NCBI GenBank assembly: GCA_035541775.1 | Contig: DATKMP010000184.1 | Span: 1-22,365, forward strand | Length of the DNA: 22,365 nt | Source: DATKMP01 sp035541775 | Lineage (GTDB): Bacteria; Bacteroidota; Ignavibacteria; UBA10030 | Reading direction: 5' to 3' | Part shown: piece after piece, positions 1 to 8,080 of the stretch | Position numbering within the stretch: the first letter of the stretch is position 1 | Layout of the letters: each line of letters starts with the position of its first letter | Notes under the pieces: generated by a model | Databases searched by the model: none | The model's input: the letters and a program-made list of their open reading frames with translations, nothing else | What the model was told of the DNA's origin: nothing | Made by a program: the position numbers and the translations under genes

Positions 1-3000
1 GCATTGTTGCAAAGCCGAATTCTTCCGCGCCAAGCAAGGCAGCGAGCACAACATCTCGGCCGGTTTGCAATTTTCCATCCGTTTGTAATCGCACGCGGCT
101 GCGCAAATCATTCATCACCAGCACTTGTTGTGTTTCGGCAAGGCCGAGTTCCCACGGAATGCCCGCATGCTTAATCGATGTAAGCGGTGAAGCTCCTGTT
201 CCGCCGTTGTCGCCGCTGATGAGAATCGAATCGGCATGCGCTTTGGCAACACCGGCTGCAACAGTTCCGACGCCGACTTCCGAAACAAGTTTTACGGAAA
301 TTTTCGCTTTCGGATTCACGCTCTTCAAATCATAAATCAACTGTGCCAGATCTTCAATCGAATAAATATCGTGGTGCGGCGGCGGCGAAATCAAGCCGAC
401 GCCGGGAATCGAATGGCGCGTCTTTGCAATGATCGCATCGACCTTGTGCCCGGGCAATTGTCCGCCTTCGCCGGGTTTTGCGCCTTGCGCAATTTTGATT
501 TGAATTTCGTCGGCATTGATAAGATAATTTGCCGTTACGCCGAATCTGCCGGAAGCAACTTGCTTGATGGCACTCCGGCGCAATTCGCCGTTCGCATCGG
601 GATGGAACCGTTCCTCCTCTTCGCCGCCCTCACCGGTATTCGATTTCCCACCGATGCGGTTCATCGCGACCGCGAGTGTTTCGTGCGCCTCTTTACTGAT
701 CGAACCATACGACATTGCCCCGGTAACAAACCGTTTGACAATTTCTTTCGCGGGTTCAACTTCTTCTATCGGAATGCGTTTGGTGTTTGCGTTAAACTCC
801 ATCAGACCGCGCAAGGTGTACAATTGTGTTGTTTGATCGTCTAAGAATTTTGAATATTCTTTGAACGATTGATAATCGTTCACACGTACCGCTCGCTGCA
901 ATTTCGTTACCGTTAACGGATTGATAAGATGGCGTTCGCCGTTGACACGGTAATGATAATTCCCGCCAAGATCGAGTTCCGTGTCGGCTTCTGTCAATGG
1001 ACGATATGCAAACCGATGTTTCATCTCGGCTTCATTGACAATCACACCGAGATCGATTCCTTCGATGCGTGACGCTGTGCCGGTAAAATATTTTTCAATG
1101 AGATTTTTATTTAAGCCGATCGCTTCAAAAATTTGTGCGCCGCGATAGCTTTGCAGCGTCGAAATCCCCATTTTGGAAAAGACTTTGAGCAATCCTTTAT
1201 CAATGGCTTTTTTATAATTTTTCACCGCGTGTTCTGCGTCTAACCCTTGCGGCAATCGTCCTTGGTTGGCAAGGTCTTCAATCGTTTCAATTGCCAGATA
1301 CGGATTGATGGCGCTTGCACCATATCCGATCAACAAACAACAGTGCATCACTTCCCGCGGCTCGCCGGTTTCAATCACCAACGCGGCTTGTGTTCGTGAT
1401 TCTTCACGCACCAGATGGTTGTGTACTGCGGTCAACGCAAGCAAACTTGGAATTGGTGCATACTCGTCATCGTGTCCGCGATCCGATAAAATGATGATCG
1501 AATAGCCGGATTGAATTGCGAGCGATGCGCGGCGGCACAAACCATCCAATGCGCGTTCTAATTCCTGTGCACCGCCATGAACGCGAAACAACATGGGCAG
1601 TGTTGTTGCAAGAAAATCGCCTTGTGAAACGCGGCGCAATTTTTCAAGTTCACTATTTGTCAAAATCGGATGATCCAATTTCAACGTGTGGCAATGATGC
1701 GGCGTTTCGTCTAAAATATTTCGTTCCGTGCCGATATAACTTGTCAGCGACATCACCAATTCTTCACGAATCGGGTCGATCGGCGGATTGGTCACTTGCG
1801 CAAACAATTGTTTAAAGTAATGAAACAATGGCTGCGGCCGATCCGATAAACATGCGAGCGGTGTATCGGTTCCCATCGAACCGAGCGGTTCCTGCCCGTT
1901 CACCGCCATTGGCGTCATGATCATCCGAAGATCTTCGTCCGTATAACCGAACAATCGTTGCCGCTGAATAATATCGTCGGGATGAAATCCATACGAGCGC
2001 GGCGGGTCAGGAAGTTTATCCAGTGTAATTTGATACTCTTGAATCCACGTTCCGTACGGCTGGCGCGCGCTTAAGCGCGCTTTAATTTCTTCATCGGGAA
2101 CGATGCGCTTCTCGTTCAAATCTGCCAGCAACATTTTTCCCGGTTCAAGTCGTCCCTTTGCTTTCACAAGCTCCGGTTCAAGCTCCAGCACGCCGGTCTC
2201 TGATGCCATAATTAATATATCATCATTTGTCACTACGTACCGCGCGGGGCGCAATCCATTGCGATCCAATGTAGCGCCGATAATTTTCCCATCAGTGAAG
2301 GCAACGGCTGCCGGGCCATCCCATGGTTCCATTAACGATGCATGGTATTCATAAAATGCTCGTTTTGCCGGATCCATGCTTTCGTTTTTATCCCACGCTT
2401 CCGGTATTAACATTGCCAGGGTGTGCGGGATGCTGCGACCGGCAAGATATAATAGTTCGACCGCATTATCTAACGATGCAGAATCGCTTCCGTTCGGCTG
2501 GATGATGGGAAATATTTTTTTGAGATCGTCGCCGAATAAATTGGATTTTAAAATCGATTGCCGCGCGTACATCCAATTCGTGTTTCCACGAATCGTATTA
2601 ATTTCTCCGTTATGGCAGATATATCGGAACGGATGTGCTAATTGCCAGTTTGGAAGTGTGTTGGTCGAAAATCGTTGGTGCACCAAACACAAGGCGCTTT
2701 CTGCATCAACATCGGCAAGTTCACCATAAAAGCGTTCAATCTGCGGCGCAAGCAATAATCCTTTATACACAATCGTTCGCGACGACATCGACGGAATGTA
2801 AAAGAAGTTTTTATCTTTGATCGTTGACGCAGCAATTTCTGATTCCGCGCGCTTGCGAACAACATACAGCTTTCGTTCAAACTCGTCCTGCTTCATGCCG
2901 GCGCCGCATTGAACAAAAAACTGTTCGATGTACGGCTGCGAAGCACGGGCGATACGGCCGATGGCGTCCGCATCCACCGGCGTATCGCGCCAGCCCAGAA

Positions 3001-3370
3001 TTTTTAACCCCTCTTCTTCTGTAATGCGTTCAAGAATTCCTTCGCACTGCAATCGCGACTGCTGTTCCACGGGAAAGAAGACCATGCCAACTCCGTACTC
3101 GCCTTCGTTCGGAAGTTGAATGCCAAGTTGTTTGCATTCTTTCACAAAAAATTTGTGGGGAATTTGAATCGTGATACCTGCGCCATCGCCGGTTTCAGGG
3201 TCGCACCCACACGCACCACGGTGTGTGAGATTCATCAAGATTTGAATTCCCTTTGTAATAATATCGTGTGATTTTTCTCCGCGGAGATTGACGATGAATC
3301 CGATACCGCATGCATCGTGTTCGTTGCGCGGATCGTACAGCGGAAAATTTGTTTGTTGTTCTGTTTCCAT
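1..3370 (-). CDS. gltB: Glutamate synthase large subunit, 5' part (C-terminus beyond window)
   Basis: This enzyme makes two glutamates from glutamine and 2-oxoglutarate. The visible 1123 codons stay in one frame from ATG 3370 to the window edge. Met1 is followed by a short propeptide ending at HDACGIGF, so Cys21 is the expected N-terminal nucleophile of the class II glutamine amidotransferase domain. Further on are LVHQRFSTNTFPNW (amidotransferase), the central domain, and FMN/synthase-domain motifs AKPGEGGQLPGHKV (about residue 963) and SPPPHHDIYSIEDL (about 996). The frame runs out at LLGAEEFGFATM, just before the expected iron-sulfur cysteines. The family is usually about 1500 residues, so roughly the last quarter is missing. 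The gene starts 42 bases after ilvN on the same strand and no terminator lies between, so it is probably the last visible gene of the ilv operon. An AAAAGGAA stretch lies upstream but is unusually far (about 15 bases) from the ATG. Confidence 0.95.
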   Translation of the reverse strand, partial: METEQQTNFPLYDPRNEHDACGIGFIVNLRGEKSHDIITKGIQILMNLTHRGACGCDPETGDGAGITIQIPHKFFVKECKQLGIQLPNEGEYGVGMVFFPVEQQSRLQCEGILERITEEEGLKILGWRDTPVDADAIGRIARASQPYIEQFFVQCGAGMKQDEFERKLYVVRKRAESEIAASTIKDKNFFYIPSMSSRTIVYKGLLLAPQIERFYGELADVDAESALCLVHQRFSTNTLPNWQLAHPFRYICHNGEINTIRGNTNWMYARQSILKSNLFGDDLKKIFPIIQPNGSDSASLDNAVELLYLAGRSIPHTLAMLIPEAWDKNESMDPAKRAFYEYHASLMEPWDGPAAVAFTDGKIIGATLDRNGLRPARYVVTNDDILIMASETGVLELEPELVKAKGRLEPGKMLLADLNEKRIVPDEEIKARLSARQPYGTWIQEYQITLDKLPDPPRSYGFHPDDIIQRQRLFGYTDEDLRMIMTPMAVNGQEPLGSMGTDTPLACLSDRPQPLFHYFKQLFAQVTNPPIDPIREELVMSLTSYIGTERNILDETPHHCHTLKLDHPILTNSELEKLRRVSQGDFLATTLPMLFRVHGGAQELERALDGLCRRASLAIQSGYSIIILSDRGHDDEYAPIPSLLALTAVHNHLVREESRTQAALVIETGEPREVMHCCLLIGYGASAINPYLAIETIEDLANQGRLPQGLDAEHAVKNYKKAIDKGLLKVFSKMGISTLQSYRGAQIFEAIGLNKNLIEKYFTGTASRIEGIDLGVIVNEAEMKHRFAYRPLTEADTELDLGGNYHYRVNGERHLINPLTVTKLQRAVRVNDYQSFKEYSKFLDDQTTQLYTLRGLMEFNANTKRIPIEEVEPAKEIVKRFVTGAMSYGSISKEAHETLAVAMNRIGGKSNTGEGGEEEERFHPDANGELRRSAIKQVASGRFGVTANYLINADEIQIKIAQGAKPGEGGQLPGHKVDAIIAKTRHSIPGVGLISPPPHHDIYSIEDLAQLIYDLKSVNPKAKISVKLVSEVGVGTVAAGVAKAHADSILISGDNGGTGASPLTSIKHAGIPWELGLAETQQVLVMNDLRSRVRLQTDGKLQTGRDVVLAALLGAEEFGFATM

Positions 3371-3412
3371 CGGACTAATTTTTATTCCTTTTCCAATCCG
3401 TGAATAATATCG

Positions 3413-3958
3413 TTAGGCCTCACCTTGAAATTCGCGCTTCAACGCTACACGTCCGGTGCGCGCGACTTCTTTAATACCGAACGGCTTTAACATGTTGATG
3501 ATGGCATCTACCTTTTGCTGACTGCCGGTTGCTTCGAGCGTTAATGTCTTCGTGCTCACATCTACGACTTTTGCGCGGAAGATTTCCGAGATTTGTAAAA
3601 TTTCGGATCGTGTTGATGTTGTCGATTGAACCTTGATCAGCGCGAGTTCGCGTTCAACATAACTTTCGAATGTTAAATCCACTACTTTAATCGTGTCGAT
3701 CAACTTATTGAGTTGTTTCATAATTTGCTCAACAATTTGATCGTCGCCGCTGGTCACGATAGTCATGCGCGAAATATCCGGTTCCTCGGTCGGCCCGACA
3801 GTTAAACTATCGATGTTGTATCCTTTTGCCGCAAACATTCCGGCAATTCGGTTCAGCGTTCCAAATCGATTTTCAACAAGCATCGAAATCGTATGCTGCT
3901 TAGGCGTTTTTTCAGCCGATGTTAGATTCGCCGTCGAAGGTGTTTTTGCTTGCGCCAT
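3413..3958 (-). CDS. ilvN: Acetolactate synthase small (regulatory) subunit
   Basis: This 181-residue protein is the regulatory partner of acetolactate synthase. The family binds branched-chain amino acids through an ACT domain and stimulates the catalytic subunit. The ACT domain starts near residue 22 with HTISMLVENRFGTLNRIAGM and continues through a GYNIDSLTVGPTEEPDISRMT segment. A second, C-terminal domain typical of IlvN/IlvH follows and ends in VARTGRVAL. Length is normal for the longer form of the family. The ATG at 3958 has a GGAG site seven bases upstream and lies 12 bases after the ilvB stop, so the two subunits are almost certainly translated from one message. The first about 20 residues, rich in Thr, Ser and Lys, precede the domain and look unstructured. 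Confidence 0.95.
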   Translation of the reverse strand: MAQAKTPSTANLTSAEKTPKQHTISMLVENRFGTLNRIAGMFAAKGYNIDSLTVGPTEEPDISRMTIVTSGDDQIVEQIMKQLNKLIDTIKVVDLTFESYVERELALIKVQSTTSTRSEILQISEIFRAKVVDVSTKTLTLEATGSQQKVDAIINMLKPFGIKEVARTGRVALKREFQGEA

Positions 3959-3970
3959 TGTTTTTCTCCG

Positions 3971-5743
3971 TCATCCTTTTGAATGAATCATAATCTTGTG
4001 TTCGCTTTGTCCATCTGCATCAGCTTTTACAACCGGTTCAGGATTATCCATAATCTCGTTCACCGTTTGCGCCGCCGGAATCATCGGATACACATTTTCT
4101 TCTTTCGCGACAACAAACTCAACCAATATCGGACCATCTTTATATGCTAATGCTGTTCGGATCGCATCTTCCGCTTGCGCTGGCGTTGTTGCGCGCATTC
4201 CTTTAATGCCGTATGCTTCTGCGAGTTTTACAAAATCCGGACTGACCATGTGCGTATGCGAATAACGTTTTCGCCAGAACAATTCCTGCCATTGACGGAC
4301 CATTCCAAGAAAACCATTATTTAAGATAAAGATTTTTATCGGCAATTTATTTTGTGCGATAGTGCCGAGTTCCTGTACATTCATTTGAATACCGCCGTCG
4401 CCGCTGATGCTGACGATCGGCAAGTCATTGCGTCCGAACGCCGCGCCCATCGCAGCCGGCAGCGAGAAACCCATTGTGCCGAGTCCACCGGAGGTGATGT
4501 GTGTTCGCGGATGCTGCCATCGGAAAAATTGCGCTGTCCACATTTGCTGCTGGCCGACATCGGTGATCACAACCGCATTGCCCTTAGTGACACTGCTTAA
4601 TGTGTTAACTACATGTTGTGTACGAAGCAATTCATCATGTTTATATCGAAGCGGATGCTCTTCTTTCCACTGTTCGATTGTTTTCAACCAGTCTTCTGTG
4701 TCCAAGGGTTTCACATGCTGAATCAATTGTTTCAACACATTCTTCACATCGCCGACAATCGGAACATCCACCGGAACATTTTTACTAATTGCCGTGGGAT
4801 CGATATCGATATGAATTTTTTGTGCTTCGGCTGCAAACGCATCCGGATTTCCCGTTACACGATCATCGAATCGCGCACCGACGGCAATCAACACGTCGCA
4901 ATAACTTACGGCAACATTGGAATACCATGTTCCATGCATGCCAAGCATCCCGAGCGACAAACGATTTTGTTCCGGATAAGCACCAAGTCCATGCAGCGTC
5001 GTTGTCACGGGACATTTTAATTTGTCTGCAAGTGCGCGAAGTTCGTTCGACGCATTTGCACTAATCACGCCGCCGCCGACATATAAAATCGGACGCTTCG
5101 CCGTGTTAATCACTTCTGCTGCTTTTTTAATTTGTTTGATGTTGCCTTCAACTGTAGGATTGTAACTGCGCAATGAAACAGATTTCGGATATTCGAATGT
5201 CCACTTGTGCGCCATAACATCTTTGGGTAAATCGACAAGCACGGGGCCGGGACGTCCGGTTGTTGCAAGATAAAATGCTTCTTTGATAATGCGCGCAAGG
5301 TCGCGAACATCTTTGACTAAATAATTATGTTTTGTAATCGGGCGCGTGATACCGACAATGTCCGCTTCTTGAAACGCATCGTTGCCGATTAAATTCGACG
5401 CGACCTGTCCGGTGAACACAACGAGCGGGATAGAATCCATATACGCATCGGCAATACCGGTGACGGTATTGGTTGCACCCGGACCGGAAGTCACAAGAAC
5501 AACGCCGGGCTTGCCGGTTGCTTTCGCGTATCCTTCTGCTGCGTGTGTTGCCCCTTGTTCGTGTCGCGTTAAAATATGTTTGATGCCGGTAATGTCATGC
5601 AGCACATCGTAGATACCGATCGTTGCACCGCCGGGATATCCGAATAGGACTTCGACGTTTTCCTCAGCAAGACTGCGTACAAAAATTTCTGCGCCGGTAA
5701 TTTGTTTCGGCTGCTGCTTCTCGTGTGGTTTCGTCGGGGTCAT
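3971..5743 (-). CDS. ilvB: Acetolactate synthase large (catalytic) subunit, ordinary 590-residue form
   Basis: This enzyme condenses two pyruvates, or pyruvate with 2-ketobutyrate, in the first common step of Val/Leu/Ile synthesis, using ThDP, Mg and FAD. From ATG 5743 the protein is 590 residues, normal for the family. It shows FGYPGGATIGIYD in the N-terminal ThDP domain, the catalytic Glu in RHEQGATHAAEGYA, the middle domain with VGARFDDRVTG, and the ThDP-binding GDG...NN motif in the C-terminal domain (GDGGIQMN to ILNNGFLG). I chose ATG 5743 because AAAGGAA sits seven bases before it, the same arrangement as at ilvD. The frame, however, stays open upstream to a TTG at 6013, which would give a 680-residue protein with a duplicated N-terminal segment (separate entry). 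A longer product alongside the short one is possible. ilvD is upstream and ilvN directly downstream. Confidence 0.93.
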   Translation of the reverse strand: MTPTKPHEKQQPKQITGAEIFVRSLAEENVEVLFGYPGGATIGIYDVLHDITGIKHILTRHEQGATHAAEGYAKATGKPGVVLVTSGPGATNTVTGIADAYMDSIPLVVFTGQVASNLIGNDAFQEADIVGITRPITKHNYLVKDVRDLARIIKEAFYLATTGRPGPVLVDLPKDVMAHKWTFEYPKSVSLRSYNPTVEGNIKQIKKAAEVINTAKRPILYVGGGVISANASNELRALADKLKCPVTTTLHGLGAYPEQNRLSLGMLGMHGTWYSNVAVSYCDVLIAVGARFDDRVTGNPDAFAAEAQKIHIDIDPTAISKNVPVDVPIVGDVKNVLKQLIQHVKPLDTEDWLKTIEQWKEEHPLRYKHDELLRTQHVVNTLSSVTKGNAVVITDVGQQQMWTAQFFRWQHPRTHITSGGLGTMGFSLPAAMGAAFGRNDLPIVSISGDGGIQMNVQELGTIAQNKLPIKIFILNNGFLGMVRQWQELFWRKRYSHTHMVSPDFVKLAEAYGIKGMRATTPAQAEDAIRTALAYKDGPILVEFVVAKEENVYPMIPAAQTVNEIMDNPEPVVKADADGQSEHKIMIHSKG

Positions 5744-5757
5744 AACATTGTTCCTTT
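5744..5757 (-). promoter_or_regulatory. Internal ribosome binding site that decides the ilvB start
   Basis: AAAGGAA at 5751-5757 (read on the minus strand) lies seven bases before ATG 5743. It is the same motif as before ilvD, and a better site than anything before the upstream TTG/ATG candidates. It argues that the ordinary 590-residue protein is made, whether or not the extension is also translated. Confidence 0.75.
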
Positions 5758-6013
5758 TATTAATTTCACCAACCTCGTGTTCATTATTCTCTGCTTCAAC
5801 TTGTTCCTGCATTACACTCTCATCGATTGCGTCGTTTTGCATTTCAAATCGACCGGCACATGCTAATTCGTACAACACATCGTACACACCGATTGTTGCT
5901 GCACCGGGATATCCAAATATAACTTCAACACCTTCCGCTATAAGACTGCGCACTAAAATTTCTGCGCCTGTCATAAGTTTTTGTTGGTTCATATTTGTTT
6001 GATTCGATGTCAA
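5744..6013 (-). other. In-frame 90-codon upstream extension of ilvB carrying a diverged partial ThDP-domain duplicate
   Basis: The frame of ilvB is open for 90 codons before its usual start. Codons 15-50 of this extension (5864-5971) match codons 106-141 of the long frame (5591-5698): 26 of 36 residues and 82 of 108 bases agree by hand alignment, without gaps. Eight codon differences are synonymous, so the copy diverged under protein-level constraint at some time. The copy stops before the catalytic Glu and has GYPGA where the main copy has GYPGG. A 40-residue, mostly acidic linker then joins it to the real start. Possible starts (TTG 6013, ATG 5992, ATG 5974) have no good ribosome binding site, and the TTG lies 14 bases after the ilvD stop. 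It could be a remnant of a second ilvB, a real N-terminal extension, or an upstream coupled peptide. I cannot tell which. Confidence 0.75.
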
Positions 6014-6027
6014 CGTTTTGCCTGATG

Positions 6028-7701
6028 CTATTTTGAATCAAGGACTGCACCGGTGTGCGCGCTGGTCACGAAATGTGCATATCGCTGCAGCCACTTGCTT
6101 TGAATTTTTTGTTCAAACGGCGGAAGCACTGCTAAGCGTGATTGTATCTCTGAATCGCTTAACTGAACGTTCAGCGATCGAGCATCGAAATCTATTTCAA
6201 TAATGTCGCCATTTTGAAGCGCGGCAATCGGTCCGCGTGCGGCTGCTTCCGGCGAAACATGTCCGATACACGCGCCGCGCGTTCCTCCGGAAAATCTTCC
6301 GTCGGTAATCAGCGCAACTTTTTCTCCAAGACCCATACCGACAATGGCCGAGGTGGGAGAGAGCATTTCCTGCATGCCCGGTCCGCCCTTTGGACCTTCA
6401 TAACGAATGACGACAACATCGCCTGCTTTAACTTTGCCGCCAAGAATTCCCGCTTGTGCTTCTTCCTGACTTTCAAAAATATTTGCCGGCCCGAAATGTT
6501 TTCGCATTGCAGGAGACACGCCTGCCGTTTTCACCACCGCGCCTTCCGGTGCAAGGTTGCCGAACAACATCGCAAGTCCGCCTTTTACCGAATGCGGATT
6601 TTCAATCGGACGAATGACTTCGTAATTTTTCACTTCTGCCTTTGCAACGATCGAGCGCAACGTTTTTCCGCTGACCGTTTCTCGGTCAAGGTGTAAAACA
6701 TTTTCACCCTTGCGGGAAACTTCTTTTAACAGCGCTGGAATACCGCCGGCTTTGTGCAAATCTTCAATATGCCATTGTCCTGATGGACTAATTTTGGATA
6801 GATGCGGAACCTTGTCTGCAATTTCGTTGATACGTTCTAATGAATAATCGATTCCCGCTTCGTTACAGAATGCGAGTGTGTGCAGGACGGTATTGGAGCT
6901 TCCGCCCATCGCCACATCGACAGCAAATACATCATCAACTGCATCGCGCGTGACGAGGTCGAGCGGCTTGATATCTTTTGCCACTAATTTTAAAATTAAA
7001 CGGCCGGCTTCAGCGGCAAGTTCATTTCGTTGTTTGGATTTGGCAAGTGCGGTACCGTTGTAGGGGAGGGCGAGGCCGAGAACTTCTAACAAACAATTCA
7101 TCGAATTAGCGGTAAACAAACCGGAACACGATCCGCACGACGGACATGCAAATCGTTCCAGCATTTTTAATCCTTTATCGTTCAATGTGCCGGCTTTGTA
7201 TGCACCGACACCTTCGAACACCGAAATTAAATCCGCTTTTTTTCCGTTCGGCAATACGCCCGCTTTCATCGCCCCGCCGGAAATAAAAATGGTGGGAATA
7301 TTGGCACGCAGCGCACCCATCACCATACCGGGAACAATTTTGTCGCAGTTGGGAATGCAGACCATGCCGTCGAATTTATGCGCTTCGATCATCGTCTCCA
7401 CCGAATCGGCAATCAATTCGCGCGATGGCAAACTGTATTTCATACCGACGTGGCCCATTGCGATTCCATCATCGACAGCGATTGTATTAAACTCAAACGG
7501 TACGCCACCGGCATCGCGAATTGCTTTCTTTATAAGCTTGCCGAATGCTTGAAGATGCACGTGGCCGGGCACAATATCGACATAGGAATTGGCAACCGCG
7601 ATGAACGGTTTGCTAAAATCTTCTTCCGTCAAGCCCGTAGCACGGAGCAGCGCACGGTGCGGTGCGCGTTCAAAACCTTTTTTAATTTGATCACTTCGCA
7701 T
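6028..7701 (-). CDS. ilvD: Dihydroxy-acid dehydratase
   Basis: This enzyme dehydrates 2,3-dihydroxy acids to the 2-keto acids that become Val and Ile. It is an iron-sulfur protein of 557 residues from ATG 7701. That ATG has AAAGGAA six bases upstream, and the protein begins MRSDQIKKG as expected. The frame is open ten codons further, but that start has no support. Visible motifs are VPGHVHL (residues 45-51), FNTIAVDDGIAMGH (71-84), the Cys in PNCDK (119), and CPSCGSCSGLFTANSMNC (186-203). Having Gly in VPGHVHL, where [2Fe-2S]-type enzymes carry Cys, matches the E. coli-like class, so an oxygen-sensitive [4Fe-4S] cluster is likely (inference). It is the first large gene of the operon, 114 bases after a Val/Thr/Ile/Leu-rich leader frame. 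ilvB follows. Confidence 0.96.
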   Translation of the reverse strand: MRSDQIKKGFERAPHRALLRATGLTEEDFSKPFIAVANSYVDIVPGHVHLQAFGKLIKKAIRDAGGVPFEFNTIAVDDGIAMGHVGMKYSLPSRELIADSVETMIEAHKFDGMVCIPNCDKIVPGMVMGALRANIPTIFISGGAMKAGVLPNGKKADLISVFEGVGAYKAGTLNDKGLKMLERFACPSCGSCSGLFTANSMNCLLEVLGLALPYNGTALAKSKQRNELAAEAGRLILKLVAKDIKPLDLVTRDAVDDVFAVDVAMGGSSNTVLHTLAFCNEAGIDYSLERINEIADKVPHLSKISPSGQWHIEDLHKAGGIPALLKEVSRKGENVLHLDRETVSGKTLRSIVAKAEVKNYEVIRPIENPHSVKGGLAMLFGNLAPEGAVVKTAGVSPAMRKHFGPANIFESQEEAQAGILGGKVKAGDVVVIRYEGPKGGPGMQEMLSPTSAIVGMGLGEKVALITDGRFSGGTRGACIGHVSPEAAARGPIAALQNGDIIEIDFDARSLNVQLSDSEIQSRLAVLPPFEQKIQSKWLQRYAHFVTSAHTGAVLDSK

Positions 7702-7738
7702 ACTGCATTCCTTTCGGATAAAGCAATACAATGTTTCT

Positions 7739-7857
7739 CCTCTGCCAGAGGCGAACGCTGCGTGAACCTATAATGAGAAAAATGTGGTGTGCTTCGTTTG
7801 GCCTCTGGCTTCTGCTTAGCCGATAATCGTTAGGCTAATAAGAGTAAGCAGGAGGCC
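7739..7857 (-). promoter_or_regulatory. Alternative RNA pairings of a putative branched-chain amino acid attenuator
   Basis: In the transcript, segment 1 (GGCCTCCTGCTTA, 7845-7857, over the Gly-Leu-Leu-Leu codons of the leader frame) pairs with segment 2 (7800-7818, starting at the leader stop codon) as CTGCTTA/TAAGCAG and GGCCTC/GAGGCC with a six-base bulge. Segment 2 can instead pair its GCCAGAGGC (7801-7809) perfectly with segment 3, GCCTCTGGC (7744-7752), with AACG/CGTT extending the stem inward. Segment 3 can also close a small hairpin with the next bases (CCTCT-GGC-AGAGG). The pairings exclude one another, as in amino acid attenuators. A T-run (7777-7781) lies between segments 2 and 3, not directly after any stem, so I see no standard intrinsic terminator. 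Control by Rho or at ilvD translation is possible. Confidence 0.6.
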
Positions 7858-7965
7858 AATAATCGTCGTAACGGTAACGACGAATGTAACCGTAACAGGT
7901 GTTACCAGAATAACTGTGCCAACACTGTTGAATAAGGATTTCGTTATTTTGCCGTTACGTTTCAC
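7816..7965 (-). CDS. Val/Thr/Ile/Leu-rich leader peptide of the ilv operon
   Basis: This 49-residue frame runs from GTG 7965 to TAA 7816. After a basic start (MKRNGKITK) it is almost pure branched-chain amino acids and threonine: residues 15-49 contain 8 Val, 9 Thr, 6 Ile and 6 Leu. A Val-Thr block (VTPVTVTFVVTVTT) comes first, then an Ile/Leu block (IIGLLLTLISLTIIG). Thr precedes Ile in the pathway, and E. coli ilv and thr leaders use the same logic. An AAGG lies close before the GTG (four bases, short) and an in-frame TAA lies just upstream. The frame starts about 20 bases after the inferred transcription start and ends in a segment with alternative pairings before ilvD. I infer that ribosome stalling on scarce charged tRNAs controls ilvDBN-gltB. 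A small hydrophobic membrane peptide is the alternative reading. Confidence 0.7.
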   Translation of the reverse strand: MKRNGKITKSLFNSVGTVILVTPVTVTFVVTVTTIIGLLLTLISLTIIG

Positions 7966-7991
7966 TTTACCTTAGTAAATAATGACACTAT

Positions 7992-8020
7992 ACCATACGA
8001 AAAACTTTTGTTTTTGTCAA
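7992..8020 (-). promoter_or_regulatory. sigma70-like promoter of the ilv operon
   Basis: On the minus strand TTGACA (8015-8020) is followed after exactly 17 bases by TATGGT (7992-7997), giving a perfect -35 and a fair -10. Transcription would start near 7985, about 20 bases before the leader GTG. It is the best promoter match I noticed in the window, and it lies after the gyrA terminator candidate, so the ilv block is a separate transcription unit. Confidence 0.65.
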
Positions 8021-8025
8021 GAGAG

Positions 8026-8046
8026 CCGGAAAAAATTTTACTCCGG
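8026..8046. repeat. Small inverted repeat between gyrA end and ilv promoter
   Basis: CCGGA (8026-8030) and TCCGG (8042-8046) flank an A/T-rich loop. It sits just upstream of the ilv -35 box. On the plus strand it is followed by TAGCGTTTTT, but no plus-strand gene ends here. It may be a second part of the gyrA terminator region or a protein site. Confidence 0.35.
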
Positions 8047-8080
8047 TAGCGTTTTTCAATATAAAACTATTGCAAATTGA

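Noticed and set aside
7702..7731. Ten-codon N-terminal extension of ilvD
   Set aside because: The added residues do not resemble the family, and the AAAGGAA site points to ATG 7701.
7741..7985. T-box riboswitch as the controller of ilvD
   Set aside because: No T-box bulge sequence or specifier stem is visible, while a translatable branched-chain codon run is; T-boxes are also not expected in this group.
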